Source: Tethya wilhelma (lineage: Eukaryota; Porifera; Demospongiae; Tethyida; Tethyidae). Taken from it: a stretch of 64,000 nucleotides of DNA. A model generated the notes under the pieces. The model was given only the letters and a program-made list of their open reading frames with translations. It made no database searches and had not been told where the DNA came from. How positions within the stretch are numbered: position 1 is the first letter of the stretch; the number at the start of each line of letters is the position of its first letter. The translations under genes were made by a program, and so were the position numbers. Where the stretch lies: contig CAXIPT010000014.1 of assembly GCA_964030475.1 (NCBI GenBank), positions 226,028 through 290,027 on the forward strand, in the 5' to 3' direction. Of the stretch, positions 45,601 to 64,000 are shown piece by piece.

Positions 45601-46968
45601 AAAACTAATGATTGCACAATGCCTCTTACTTAATTAAGCGTGAAGATATTTCTCTAAGTCTGCTTCTAGCAGCGGGCTGCATGTTCATTAGTAGTGACCT
45701 GGTCATTATCGTTTATTCACAGAGAAAACTCTAGTAGGAAGAAAATTACGTACGTGACGTGCAGGTGATCGGGCGACGCAACTATGTAAGTCACGTGATG
45801 CTCCGCTGTGCGCGATCGAGCGAGATATCAACGATCATAATTATTGACACGGTACAGTGAGGTCAGCCGGTTTCCATGGTGCGTCCTGTGGTATGCCTTC
45901 TTGGTAAAGCCACAATTTGTGAGTAAACTTTAGCCGGGGAAGCCTCACACACAATTCTCGGAATCGGGCGTGGGCGTTGAACTGGTTCTTCTGAGAAGTC
46001 AATAAATATTGGGGTTATTCTAAGAAGCGACATTTATTCAGAAAGGAGAGTTACTGGTAAATTTCGTGCAACACTTACCGGGAACGGCCTGCGAACTCTA
46101 TAGCGCTACAGGTTTGTAAGTTTTGCTGCATGCATGTCTGTTACCCTAGCCTTCAGCTGGGCTCTGCATGCATAATGTATGATGTGTTAGCTGTACTAAA
46201 TTTCATGTTACTTTATTGTGCATTTGTGGTTCTAGCTATCAGACGGCGTTCATTTCTGTGCAGCATGCGAGTGGCTGGCTAAACTTATGGCTATTTTTTT
46301 TATGCAAATCAGCTTTTACAACCAAGTTTTATCATAATACTAACTCAGCTGTTCACATACATTGTAATCATGATAGCTTTTACTTTTACAAACTGATATG
46401 CTAAGATCAATACATTTATTCATCTCTTTCCATGGAGCTGAAATGACCCGAAATCGCCCGAAATGGTTGAAGCATATTTCTGGTGTGCACTGCAGCTTCG
46501 CTCAATCTTCTCAGTTATCCAAAGAGGTCTATGAAAGGAAGGGAAAACAAAATTTTCACTATAAATCTTGTCTTAGCTTGTTACCTTTTCTTCCCAGTTT
46601 CAATTGCTCTTTCCAAACTCTTACATCAGTACTCCCTAGGAGTCAGCGACTCAGCGAGTAACATTGCACATCAGCTTACAAACTTTCACACGCTAAAACG
46701 AGAAACAAAAACAAAAACTAGGTACTTATTTGAAATATGAGGAAAGAAACATCAGTTTGTTGGCAAAGTACAAAGTACTTTATGACATCACAAAAATTAC
46801 ATGTTATTGGGGACAGAATAGGCAACCTTTGTAATGCCAGCATATCTTAACTTTGAAATTTTGTTTCTCATCTATATACAGATTTTGACTGAATTTTGCT
46901 ACCTATAGTGAAAAATCGTTGCTTCTGAAATTCAACCCTTTTGATCGACTGGAACTATTGCTCTTAAA
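42603..46968. other. Gene-free interval upstream of the ETS gene, with a diverged duplication
   Basis: No supported exon. About 43620-43880 and 44565-44860 are diverged direct copies sharing GAGATCATA, ATCCTTCACACA, GGAAGA.TTGA.CTCACA, TGCATCTGT and TCCAAATATGG in the same order, so an old duplication is likely. The last 1.2 kb (from about 45720) has more GC and CG dinucleotides (CACGTGATGCTCCGCTGTGC) and should hold the promoter and 5 prime UTR exons of the ETS gene. Confidence 0.5.
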
Positions 46969-49900
46969 ATGATGACAATGAGCACTAAAATGAATCCGAT
47001 TGCACAACTTCAGCAGCAACGAGAGATGCATATGGAAGAGAGACATCTGGCCATGACTCAGACGACCCATTCACTGAACAGTATCGATGCATTAGCAACT
47101 GTTAGACCTATACCCAATCAGGTCAGTGAAGATCAATGTAAAAGATTTAGGCCATTGGCTATACATGTATGGACGAAATACTATTTGCTTGTCCTACTAG
47201 CTTGCATTGTGTTGGCAAAGCTTTAATGGCCAATGTTTGACTAACTGATTTTCTCTTAAATTGTTACAGGAGGAGGATCCAATGTTCCCAACCCCTGAGA
47301 GCAGTCCTAGATATACAATGAACACTGATGGTAAGTTGGTCAATAGTGAATGCATGCAAGAATGCTCACAATATGGTTACCACTGTTCTAGCTTGTCATT
47401 TTGAATTTGAAGCATAATTTTCTAGTTAACTATAGTGCCTTATTGTGAATTTAGGACTTTAACCTGAACAAGCCTGGAAGAATTGTGCATGTAAGGTGTT
47501 ACTATGATAAAACCACTCAGTGAGACCACTCTGTATACAAAAGGACAACAAACGAACATGCATATGCTTAGCTAAACCTTCCGTTTTTAACACCTGTTCT
47601 CAAAATGTGGCTAAATCCATGACAAATAGAGTGACAAATAGAGTAGCTCCTGAAGGGCGTGGCATACTGGCCAGCTGTAGAGAGAGGGACTGAGAGGGTT
47701 AGCGTAGCAGCCAATGTATTATTCCCCTCATTCAGTAGTTGTTTGAAGGCATAATTTAGTACAGTGGAGTTCTTGGTGATTTTTCAAACCACATCATACC
47801 AATTTCAAATCTATAGTTGGCCAATGCTTAATACACAGACACCATAATAATTTTCTGTAGGCGCAATCCAATATCCAAATATACTGCACCAGCCCTGTGT
47901 AGTTGAGTTACAGCCCAAATGTGTATGTGCATCTTTATTACCCATATTGTACTTTAGTATAAATTATTGTTCTAAAGTATGTCCTGTCACCACAGAGGAT
48001 GTGGATGGCCTCCTAATGACTTTTCCAAGAAACTGGTGTGTGTTTTCATTTGTGTTCAGTTTAGCTGCATTCCAAAGGATTTTTTCCAAGAACTGTACTC
48101 ACTTGAGGGGCTTGACAGGATGTTGTTGCAATACCCTTACACTGCCTTTTAACATTACAACATTGTGTGCTAGTATCTTATGACTATATGACTTATGTAC
48201 CCAAAGAGTGTTCATATTAGGCTAGGAGTAATAGGTCAGATCAGGTTCAATCCATAATTTCCTAGCTGTTTTTGAATGGAGTATGCAGTACCTGTACACA
48301 ACTTTTTTATTTGTTAGACTAGGTCCCACTTTTACTTTATGAACATCACTCTATATGCAAAGCTTCTCAATGGGTAAAATTGTAGCTAGTATTCAAAGTA
48401 AATTCATTGATTCCTGGAAGTGTTGAGTAACACTAAGCTGCTAACAGGTTATGTTATTCATTGATTCTAGAGAACTCATGAATACAACACACAGGCAATG
48501 AATTATTATGTAGCCTAGGTTCCTACCTGTAGCATGTCCACCCATTTTAGGTAGTGGTAGTTTCATGGGCCCTATCTATTGAACTCCACATTAAGTTGTC
48601 TCTTGCCTTTCTTTCTCAACAGGCAACAATGGTTATGCCCCATTCTATGCCTCACCTCACCATTCTCCTATACAAATGCAAGGCATTGACATGGATGCTC
48701 AATCCATGCAATCTGTTTCACCCAATGGATCATACATGGGAGGACCCTCCTCTCCTGGCAGTGACTGTAAGTCAGTTGAATGCTACACATGCACTTTAGA
48801 TAAAATTTACTTCAAGGCTGTTTTACACCATTTCTCTTCCCCCCCCCCCCTATTTTAGATTATCCTTCACCATATGCTTCTCCCTATGACACTTCAAGTC
48901 CCCACTCCATTCACGATGGCATTGATTGTAGTCCTCATTCCACGACATGCTCCACTGCCGTCATGAACTTGCCAGTTTGCACAGGTTCCAGCCTTTTCAC
49001 TACCTCTACCGGAGCCCCTTACATGTCACCTGCCCCTCTTCCTCCAGTCACCAGTGTGTTAGCTTCAGAGGCATTTCCGACTGACTCTCTAGAGAACAAA
49101 CCCCTCATGTCTTGCAGTGTGCCTCTTCAGCTTCATGGCTCACAGGAGATTTACCCACCAATGTCTGCACATAGTCAGCACAACCACATCTTTGATGGTC
49201 CAAACTATGGTGATTCTTTCTGCCAACCTCCTTCGGTTATGCCTCCAACCTCATCCAGTCTTTGCCGTGTGTCCAGTGGAAGCTCAATCCCAGGCAGTGA
49301 AGGAGAACTCCCCATAAAGATAGTTGAACAGCAGCCATTTCACTCTGATCACATTGATCACATTCATGGTGGGGACATTGCTTATTATCCACCAACTCCA
49401 GAGTCCCCTGAAAGCAGACGGAACAGATCTGGCTACTGTCTTCCCAATGACTCTCTCCCAATGTCAAAGCAGATGATGACCTACCCACCTTTCATGGGAC
49501 AGAGTTTCTATCCTCCCACAAAACAAACAAGTAAGTCTCTTTTCATTATTAGCTATTTGTTCAAATTTACTGCTTAATTGGCTAAGGTTTGAGTTATTTG
49601 GCTTTAATTGATTCACCTAGCATGCGACTGGTTATTCATAATGCTGTAATACCATAACTCCTTGTTGTGCATTTCCTAAGCCTCGAAGCACAAAGTTTCA
49701 ATTCAAAACCACTGAATTGCATTCTAGTATTAGCTAACAATTGTACCACAGTAAAATAACACATCTTGATTTGCTCAATTGAATGTATGTACCCTTAATT
49801 TCAAAATCCTAATTTACAAGAAAATCCTTTTTGAATTTTATAGAAAAACCAAGAAGGCCTAAGAAGCCAGCTGTCGAAGTTGATGACTCAGAAATCAAAG

Positions 49901-50464
49901 GTGAGCTCAACAATACATGTTATGCTGACACATTCTTCTCATCATTACATGTAGTTAATGTACACACATTGTTATGACATTGTACTAAACAATGAGAGTG
50001 GGGAATATAGGGTTATGGGTATGTACTTTAGTGAGTGAAGTTTCAGCATTTACTGTGAGCGTTGCATATAGCTTTCTCGATTTTAAGGTATCATGCCTTT
50101 AATAATTATTAATCCACATACTCAATAGTTAACTTACATTCATCGTCCTCTTCTCACTCTTGATCTCACAGACATCCCAACCTCAGCTCAGCTCTGGGAA
50201 TTCACTCTCCGTGTACTGAAGAAGCCCAAATACCATTACATGGTGAATTGGGAGAACCAACAAGAGGGACTCTTTCGATTTCACGATGCCCAAGCCTTTT
50301 CTGCTCTCTGGGGTAAACACAGAAACAGGCCGCACATGACTTATGACAAGGTGGCACGAGCTCTACGTTACTATTACAAGAGAGACATTCTGAATCAAGT
50401 CGGAGGAAGACTCACCTACAAGTTTAGCAAGCGACTGAGCAAGTTATACACAAACGAAGAGTGA
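46969..50464 (+). CDS. ETS-domain transcription factor, 6 exons
   Basis: Exons: 46969-47121, 47270-47330, 48623-48768, about 48860-49530, about 49845-49900 and about 50172-50464, about 450 residues. The C-terminal exon is a full ETS winged helix-turn-helix: PTSAQLWEFTLRVLKKPKYH, VNWENQQEGLFRFHDAQAFS, ALWGKHRNRPHMTYDKVARA and LRYYYKRDILNQVGGRLTYK, with the recognition-helix RALRYYY core that reads GGAA/T sites. The rest is a long Ser/Pro/Tyr/Met-rich region without a visible PNT/SAM domain, likely transactivation. The domain sits at the very C-terminus, as in ELF/ESE/SPDEF-type proteins, but I cannot place the class with certainty. The start used is MMTMSTKMNPIAQ; M at 46969 could be replaced by a nearby in-frame Met. 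Confidence 0.85.
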
Positions 50465-51650
50465 ATTGTCAAGTACGTAGCGTTTCAAGTTATAATTTGT
50501 TTGTGTAAATGTGTGTGTTTCTTCATCTCATGATAGAATAATAATTAAAGTTTTCATTTTATACCACCTTAAGCACAGTTTGTAGGTGATAAACGTTTAA
50601 TTATTTTCCTCAGTCTCTGACATTCTGCCTCTTATAAGTATTTCAATCTTCTTTCATCTCGTAAACTTCAGTTTTACTTTATTCTATTGTACTACATTGT
50701 GTTTGTGTTTGTAATAATTATAATTATTATTGTCAACTTTTCTTCCTATAACATACTCTTATTTAATTTCACAAGTCCACCTTCAAGCTTCATCATAACC
50801 ATTATTTTGTACTAAGTTTTCCATTAGTTTTTTAGACTAGTTTTAATATTATTTTCATACAACACTGTAAGCAATCTGTTCTGGTACCCATAGCATTATA
50901 GTTTTGGATGTAATACATTGTATACATAATTTTGATAAGTTTTCCATCTACAGCATTTCAGTTTGTGTTAATAATAGTATTGATTGGTTTTGTTTGTTTA
51001 CCAGTTCAAGAAAAACTTTCAATATGAAGTTATAGGTATAAATATAGTGAAGTTACCTCAATAGTTCATTAGTGAGTCACTCTTCATTCTTGACATTGGA
51101 TTCAGTCAGATTCATCTTCAGTAGAACAGTATTAGCTGTGGCAGGTCATGGTCATATAAAGTTGATGTATACCACGCGCGTAATAAGGTATTAGAGATAG
51201 GTAGTTATCATGAAGTAGTAGTATTCTTCTAACACCGCTTGATCAACTGAGTGCTAACTGATCATGACAGTTTACCCTTTTATTTGAGATAGGCGTATGT
51301 GTGTGGAGTGCATTCAACATTATATATTGGCCATCTTGGTTATTTCTTGGAACGGCTCTCTATACAACGGTTCCCAGAAAACGTCCGTTGAAAATATTCA
51401 TGGCAATTTTTCCAAGAAAGCGGTAGTGATACGGGCTAAGTACATTCCACTCCTGCAGCCTAGTAACAATCATTGCCACATTGTTAAATTGCGCATGCGT
51501 GGAGATCTCTCCACCCTCTTTCTGACGTTGCGGACGTACACGTGCACCCGCCATTTCAACAGCCAATCAGAATTTGTTTTTGACAGAATTCAAATTGAGA
51601 GCAATTTCAGCTGTTCAAGTTCACTTCATCTCCCAGCCATTTACACTGCC
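50465..51650. other. Spacer between the ETS gene and the KEN-box gene
   Basis: AT-rich 3 prime flank of the ETS gene up to about 51170, then a more GC-mixed segment (GCGCATGCGTGG at 51490, CGTTGCGGACGTACACGTGC at 51524) that is probably the promoter of the gene at 51651. An in-frame open extension upstream of its ATG exists but looks like 5 prime UTR. Confidence 0.45.
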
Positions 51651-52148
51651 ATGTCTCAAGTAACGCCAGTCTCAGAGAAAACTATCTCCCTGACTTCTAA
51701 GCAGTCAAACGCTGATGGGCCTACACCTAAGAATGAGTTCAAAAAACCGATGAATCACAGGTAAGCGCAATTTTACACGGCAGGTTGTGTTTCGTGTCTT
51801 TATTTATATACTCTGACATTGGTAAGACTACTGTCATCATTCTTGTTATAAATTCAGGAGCTACTTCATGAGTCCCACCGATGCTCTGGTCTCACCATGT
51901 ACCCAAAAACTGAGAAAAATCCCAAGAAAACAAGGCACAAGGTATAGAAAAATACCTACACACTGTGTACACTCACAGACTGTCATATGTGGCTGTGTCT
52001 GACATGCACACACAGTAACCAGAGACCTAGATTTTTCTCTGGTCAAAGTGAATTTCATGTTCCATCGAGTTTAGCCAACAAGGAAAATGAACAAAAGGCA
52101 CCACCGAGGAAATTGGCTACTCAAGACGAGGATCAAGTCACCTCGTGA
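51651..52148 (+). CDS. Small KEN-box protein, 3 exons, about 105 aa
   Basis: Exons: 51651-51761, about 51858-51941 and about 52025-52148. The phases join MSQVTPVSEKTISLTSKQSN, an HRSYFMSPTDALVSPCTQKL motif and a last exon with SLANKENEQKAPPRKLATQD ending at TGA. KEN is a known APC/C degron and there are several S/T-P sites (TP, SP, SP), so a mitotically regulated CDK substrate is a reasonable inference. I do not recognise the family. The exon 3 acceptor is ambiguous by two bases; the alternative (CAG before AGACCT) gives a quick stop, so the chosen one is preferred. It is tail-to-tail with MIPEP. Confidence 0.5.
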
Positions 52149-52458
52149 GGAGACAAATGTTTGACACTGCCTTCCTCATCATGTTAGTATTTTCACTATC
52201 ACAACTTATTCCCTCCACTTTGATGTTGAAAAAATTACTTGTTTGTTACTTATGTTTGGATTGCTTTGTGTGAGTGTACCTATAGTTATTTCATGTTGAA
52301 TATCTTGTCAATATAAATGTACTACAGTTGCTATTGTTATGCTAATATTGTACATATCAACAAAAAGACACTGATCTGGAAAAATATAAGAAAAACCAAT
52401 TTGGCAGAAACAAAACAAAATTTTTGAGTTGTCTATTACAATAATACAATACAATTAT

Positions 52459-54726
52459 TCATCGAAACAAAGCCTGCTCAGAACTTTTCCCCATAACCTC
52501 AGAATAAAGTGTGTTCACCAAATCGTCCACTGTTGGTTCAAACCCAAGCATCTCTTTGACCAATGTCTGTGGATGAACGCCTCCACCATGACGCAGCATC
52601 TCTCGGTATTTCTCTCCGCTCACCCGTGAAAAAGGATCATCCTTGAAACACGAGTTCCAAATTAGAGAAGCCACTGCTCTTGACCATAAGTAAGAGTAGT
52701 ACTTGGCACCATAGCTGCAAAGGTGATTGAAGCGCAGGTACCATGCTGTTCCTTCAACGTAAGGAGTTGGGGAGTACCTGTCATGAAGTTTGATGATGGC
52801 ATCTTGTGACGTATACTTGTCGACTTCTGTGTGAAACTTTTGATCCAATATGGCATAGAGAATCTGTGTTTGCATTTCGTGTGCAGGAAAGAAATGATTG
52901 GTCAGTTGAAATCCCTTAACAAGTCGTTTTGGTAGGGGTTCACCCGTTTCATAATGACGAGCAAATGATGATAAGACGCGACCATCGTTCAAAAAATATT
53001 CCATCAAAATTGAAGGCACTTCAGCAAAATCAGTGGCACACCTTGTGCCAGTGATGTTTTGGTACCGAGCTCGACCAAGAATTGAGTGCAGAGCATGTCC
53101 TGTTTCGTGGAAGAGATTCTCCACTGAATGCTGTGAGAGTAGACTAGGTCTGTCACCAACAGGAAGTTCGAAATTACACAGTAGAGCTATAATTGGAAGT
53201 TGATACTGTGAGGGTGTGTTAGGATCCCGGGACAAGATCTCTCTTCCTCCTTGGATGGTGAAATGGCAGTCGGCAACATGTTTGTTGTGTCTTGAGTAGA
53301 GGTCGGCATATACGTATCCAAGTAGACCTTCAGTCTCGTGAAGAAATGCTAGCTTTTGGACATGGGGGTCCCACAATTCACCACTCTTTTCCGAAACCTG
53401 TTCAATTGTGATTCCAAACAGTGACTGAAAGAGTTGTCCAAGTCCACTAAGGCATGCTTCAAGAGGAAACCAGGGTCGTATTTCACTTTTGTCAACTGGT
53501 AAGCAACGCCGTTGAGCTTCTGAAGTGAGGATGGATATGTCCCACGGGTACAAAACCTTTGCATCTTCTCTCTTTGTTTCATTGTCCAGCTGTTCCTTGT
53601 AGCAAATCATTTCCACCACTTCTTGTTGAGCTATTGGAAGGATTTTCTGGCTCAATTTTTCAAGAAATTCCATTACTGTTTCAGGATTTTCAGCCATCGA
53701 TGACTTTAGCACCCGATGAGCAAACGTAGGATATCCAACTAGCGTTGCCAACTCGTGACGAAGAGTCAACAATTGTTCCAAAACCTTACTCTGAGTCTGA
53801 TTGATGCTGTAGTAGATCATGTAACTTAGTGCTCTCAAATTAGAATCAGGATTGGAAAATGGAATATGGTCAATTTCAACATGTTGTGAATCATGTGGAA
53901 AGTGATCGAGAAGATAAGATGGTGAACTGTGTGTCTCGATTGAAACACTCTGCATGGCATTTCTTGAAAATTGGTAAGTAAGTTGTAAAATCTGATCATT
54001 GAGTTGAACTACCCTCTCCCTAGCACTCTTTTCAAGATGAATGCCACTGATTTCAAAGTCATGCATCAGAGTTTCTGTTGTACGACGTGTATCTTCTTCA
54101 AATGATGCAAATTCGGAGCATTCAATCAAATTACACAAAGCTCGATGTAAAGATGTGTTCGTATTCAGTTTTTCAACATAGCTACCGATTGCCATACAAG
54201 CCTCTTGGGCCTTTTCAGTCATTCTTGAGTCAGGATGCACTTGACGGATACACTCGGCCAGGTCAGCCACACGACACAGAGTATCAGAAAGCTCATCCAT
54301 TTTATTAGTAATCTCAATAGTTGGTTTATCAGAGAGTGCCGAGATCTCCTCAACAAGTTGGGCTGATTTCTTCAGAGCTGCTTCAGCTGATTCAACAAAT
54401 CCCTCTGGCATTAATAGCTCGGGATGATCAAAGGGGCCAGTCACAGGATGAGAACCATCATGGCTCTCAACACAAAGGTTGAGGAAACGGTCTTTGTCAC
54501 CACTGTGTACGTATCTTTTAGAAGTATGATTGTTACTGAAAGACTGTACATGATAATGGCTTGGTGTACAGTTTCTATGTAGTGACAGAGTTTTGGAAAG
54601 AATACAAGATGAATAGGTCGTATTTGAGAAGTTACATGGTTTTTGATGGCTATAGAAAGGATATACAGTTGTTAGTTTGCTGTGGCAGATCGGTCTTCCT
54701 AACGAGAGGCACCTGATGGCGTTCAT
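52459..54726 (-). CDS. MIPEP: Mitochondrial intermediate peptidase (M3 metallopeptidase)
   Basis: Intronless open frame of 755 codons (human MIPEP is about 713). The first about 35 residues (MNAIRCLSLGRPICHSKLTT...) are basic, hydroxylated and free of acids, as in a mitochondrial presequence. The catalytic zinc site FHETGHALHSILGRARYQNI contains HETGH, followed by the further Glu in TDFAEVPSILMEYF, as in M3 thimet-type enzymes; the C-terminal YYSYLWSRAVASLIW block is also M3-typical. MIPEP trims an octapeptide from matrix proteins after MPP cleavage. The gene is head-to-head with DNAI7, starts about 250 bp apart. The lack of introns contrasts with every neighbour outside the ROCO exons. Confidence 0.93.
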   Translation of the reverse strand: MNAIRCLSLGRPICHSKLTTVYPFYSHQKPCNFSNTTYSSCILSKTLSLHRNCTPSHYHVQSFSNNHTSKRYVHSGDKDRFLNLCVESHDGSHPVTGPFDHPELLMPEGFVESAEAALKKSAQLVEEISALSDKPTIEITNKMDELSDTLCRVADLAECIRQVHPDSRMTEKAQEACMAIGSYVEKLNTNTSLHRALCNLIECSEFASFEEDTRRTTETLMHDFEISGIHLEKSARERVVQLNDQILQLTYQFSRNAMQSVSIETHSSPSYLLDHFPHDSQHVEIDHIPFSNPDSNLRALSYMIYYSINQTQSKVLEQLLTLRHELATLVGYPTFAHRVLKSSMAENPETVMEFLEKLSQKILPIAQQEVVEMICYKEQLDNETKREDAKVLYPWDISILTSEAQRRCLPVDKSEIRPWFPLEACLSGLGQLFQSLFGITIEQVSEKSGELWDPHVQKLAFLHETEGLLGYVYADLYSRHNKHVADCHFTIQGGREILSRDPNTPSQYQLPIIALLCNFELPVGDRPSLLSQHSVENLFHETGHALHSILGRARYQNITGTRCATDFAEVPSILMEYFLNDGRVLSSFARHYETGEPLPKRLVKGFQLTNHFFPAHEMQTQILYAILDQKFHTEVDKYTSQDAIIKLHDRYSPTPYVEGTAWYLRFNHLCSYGAKYYSYLWSRAVASLIWNSCFKDDPFSRVSGEKYREMLRHGGGVHPQTLVKEMLGFEPTVDDLVNTLYSEVMGKSSEQALFR

Positions 54727-54974
54727 GATGGCTCTTGATCCCGAGCTTGTTCACACGAAGCCCCAGAGCAGGTGAAAGGTCAGGTCAGGTCAGAAAACCA
54801 CACCCATTAGGCGCGGCAAAAACCTGACACTCAGTTTCCATGGAAACTAGTACACCTGTGGGTAAATGGAGTGCGCATTAAATGGAATAACTTGCAAGCA
54901 GCTACAAGACATTGTCCTAACACTAAAACCTGCATCTTTGCACCAAGACTGATTCCAACGGCCAAAGAAGCACA
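54727..54974. promoter_or_regulatory. Bidirectional promoter of MIPEP and DNAI7
   Basis: The start codons of the two divergent genes lie within about 250 bp, so this interval must hold both promoters. It contains a GGTCAGGTCAGGTCAG direct repeat (about 54779-54792) and a GTTTCCATGGAAAC palindrome (54835-54848), a shape resembling an X-box half-site pair. X-box RFX sites (GTTRCC-N-GGYAAC type) control ciliary genes, so this is suggestive for DNAI7 but unproven. Confidence 0.5.
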
Positions 54975-63839
<8,865 letters not shown>

Positions 63840-64000
63840 GTATATTTTGTCTGTCACAGTCATGAGTGCATGTTTCTATTTTTATTTCTTATTGGAGTCA
63901 AGTGTGTTTACTTGTCAAAACATGACAGTAATGCAAACATTTCAGTTGCTAATTTATTACTGCGGATGCATGCTGCATGGTTTCAGCTACTTTGTATGGT

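Noticed and set aside
40600..46000. CRISPR array or regular spaced repeat
   Set aside because: Only a two-copy tandem duplication, a diverged duplicate and microsatellites are seen; no short direct repeats with unique spacers.

Overview
The window looks like an early-branching animal, most likely a demosponge draft assembly (an Amphimedon-type genome). The sequence is AT-rich. Most genes have many short introns with GT..AG ends, next to long CA/GT microsatellites and frequent TGCATGCA motifs. Small N gaps and single n bases mark draft joins. The gene set is metazoan or holozoan: LRRK-like ROCO kinases, an ETS factor, an ELOVL elongase, MIPEP and the axonemal protein DNAI7/CASC1. The organism call is inference from gene content and style.

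Left half (2-34 kb): a minus-strand, head-to-tail cluster. In transcription order it holds ROCO-3 (partial, 34216-32418), ROCO-2 (complete, 32147-23665), ROCO-4 (23174-16841, broken by an inverted block), a small Cys-rich gene (16420-15015), a pannexin/LRRC8-like four-TM channel gene (14696-5791) and ROCO-1 (5722-2058, partial and frameshifted). ROCO-2 shows the full layout: ankyrin repeats, LRRs, ROC GTPase, COR, an MLK/LRRK-type kinase, a WD40-type propeller and a low-complexity tail. ROCO-4 adds a PB1-like C-terminal domain. ROCO-1 is a close paralogue of ROCO-2.

The standout structure is in the channel gene. Its coding exon is split by a 7,398-bp DNA transposon (6883-14280) with terminal inverted repeats, flanked by a 9-bp target duplication (TCTCGAAGG). 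A second, 357-bp inverted-repeat element (6324-6680) with a 7-8-bp target duplication sits farther along the same exon. Removing both elements with one target copy each joins the reading frame exactly and gives four TM segments. The large transposon carries three intron-containing genes: a small 4-exon gene, a 5-exon coiled-coil gene on the minus strand, and a 14-exon C2H2-headed protein of about 1,100 residues that is the probable transposase. A TA-flanked MITE is nested in its left inverted repeat.

Right half (34-64 kb): a plus-strand ELOVL gene with CA microsatellites just before three of its acceptors; about 9 kb of gene-poor repeat-rich DNA with a 750-bp tandem duplication; a plus-strand ETS gene; a small KEN-box protein gene; an intronless MIPEP gene on the minus strand; and, head-to-head with MIPEP, a DNAI7/CASC1 gene that runs off the window. 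The large DNAI7 intron holds local repeats and two tRNA-like, SINE-type sequences.
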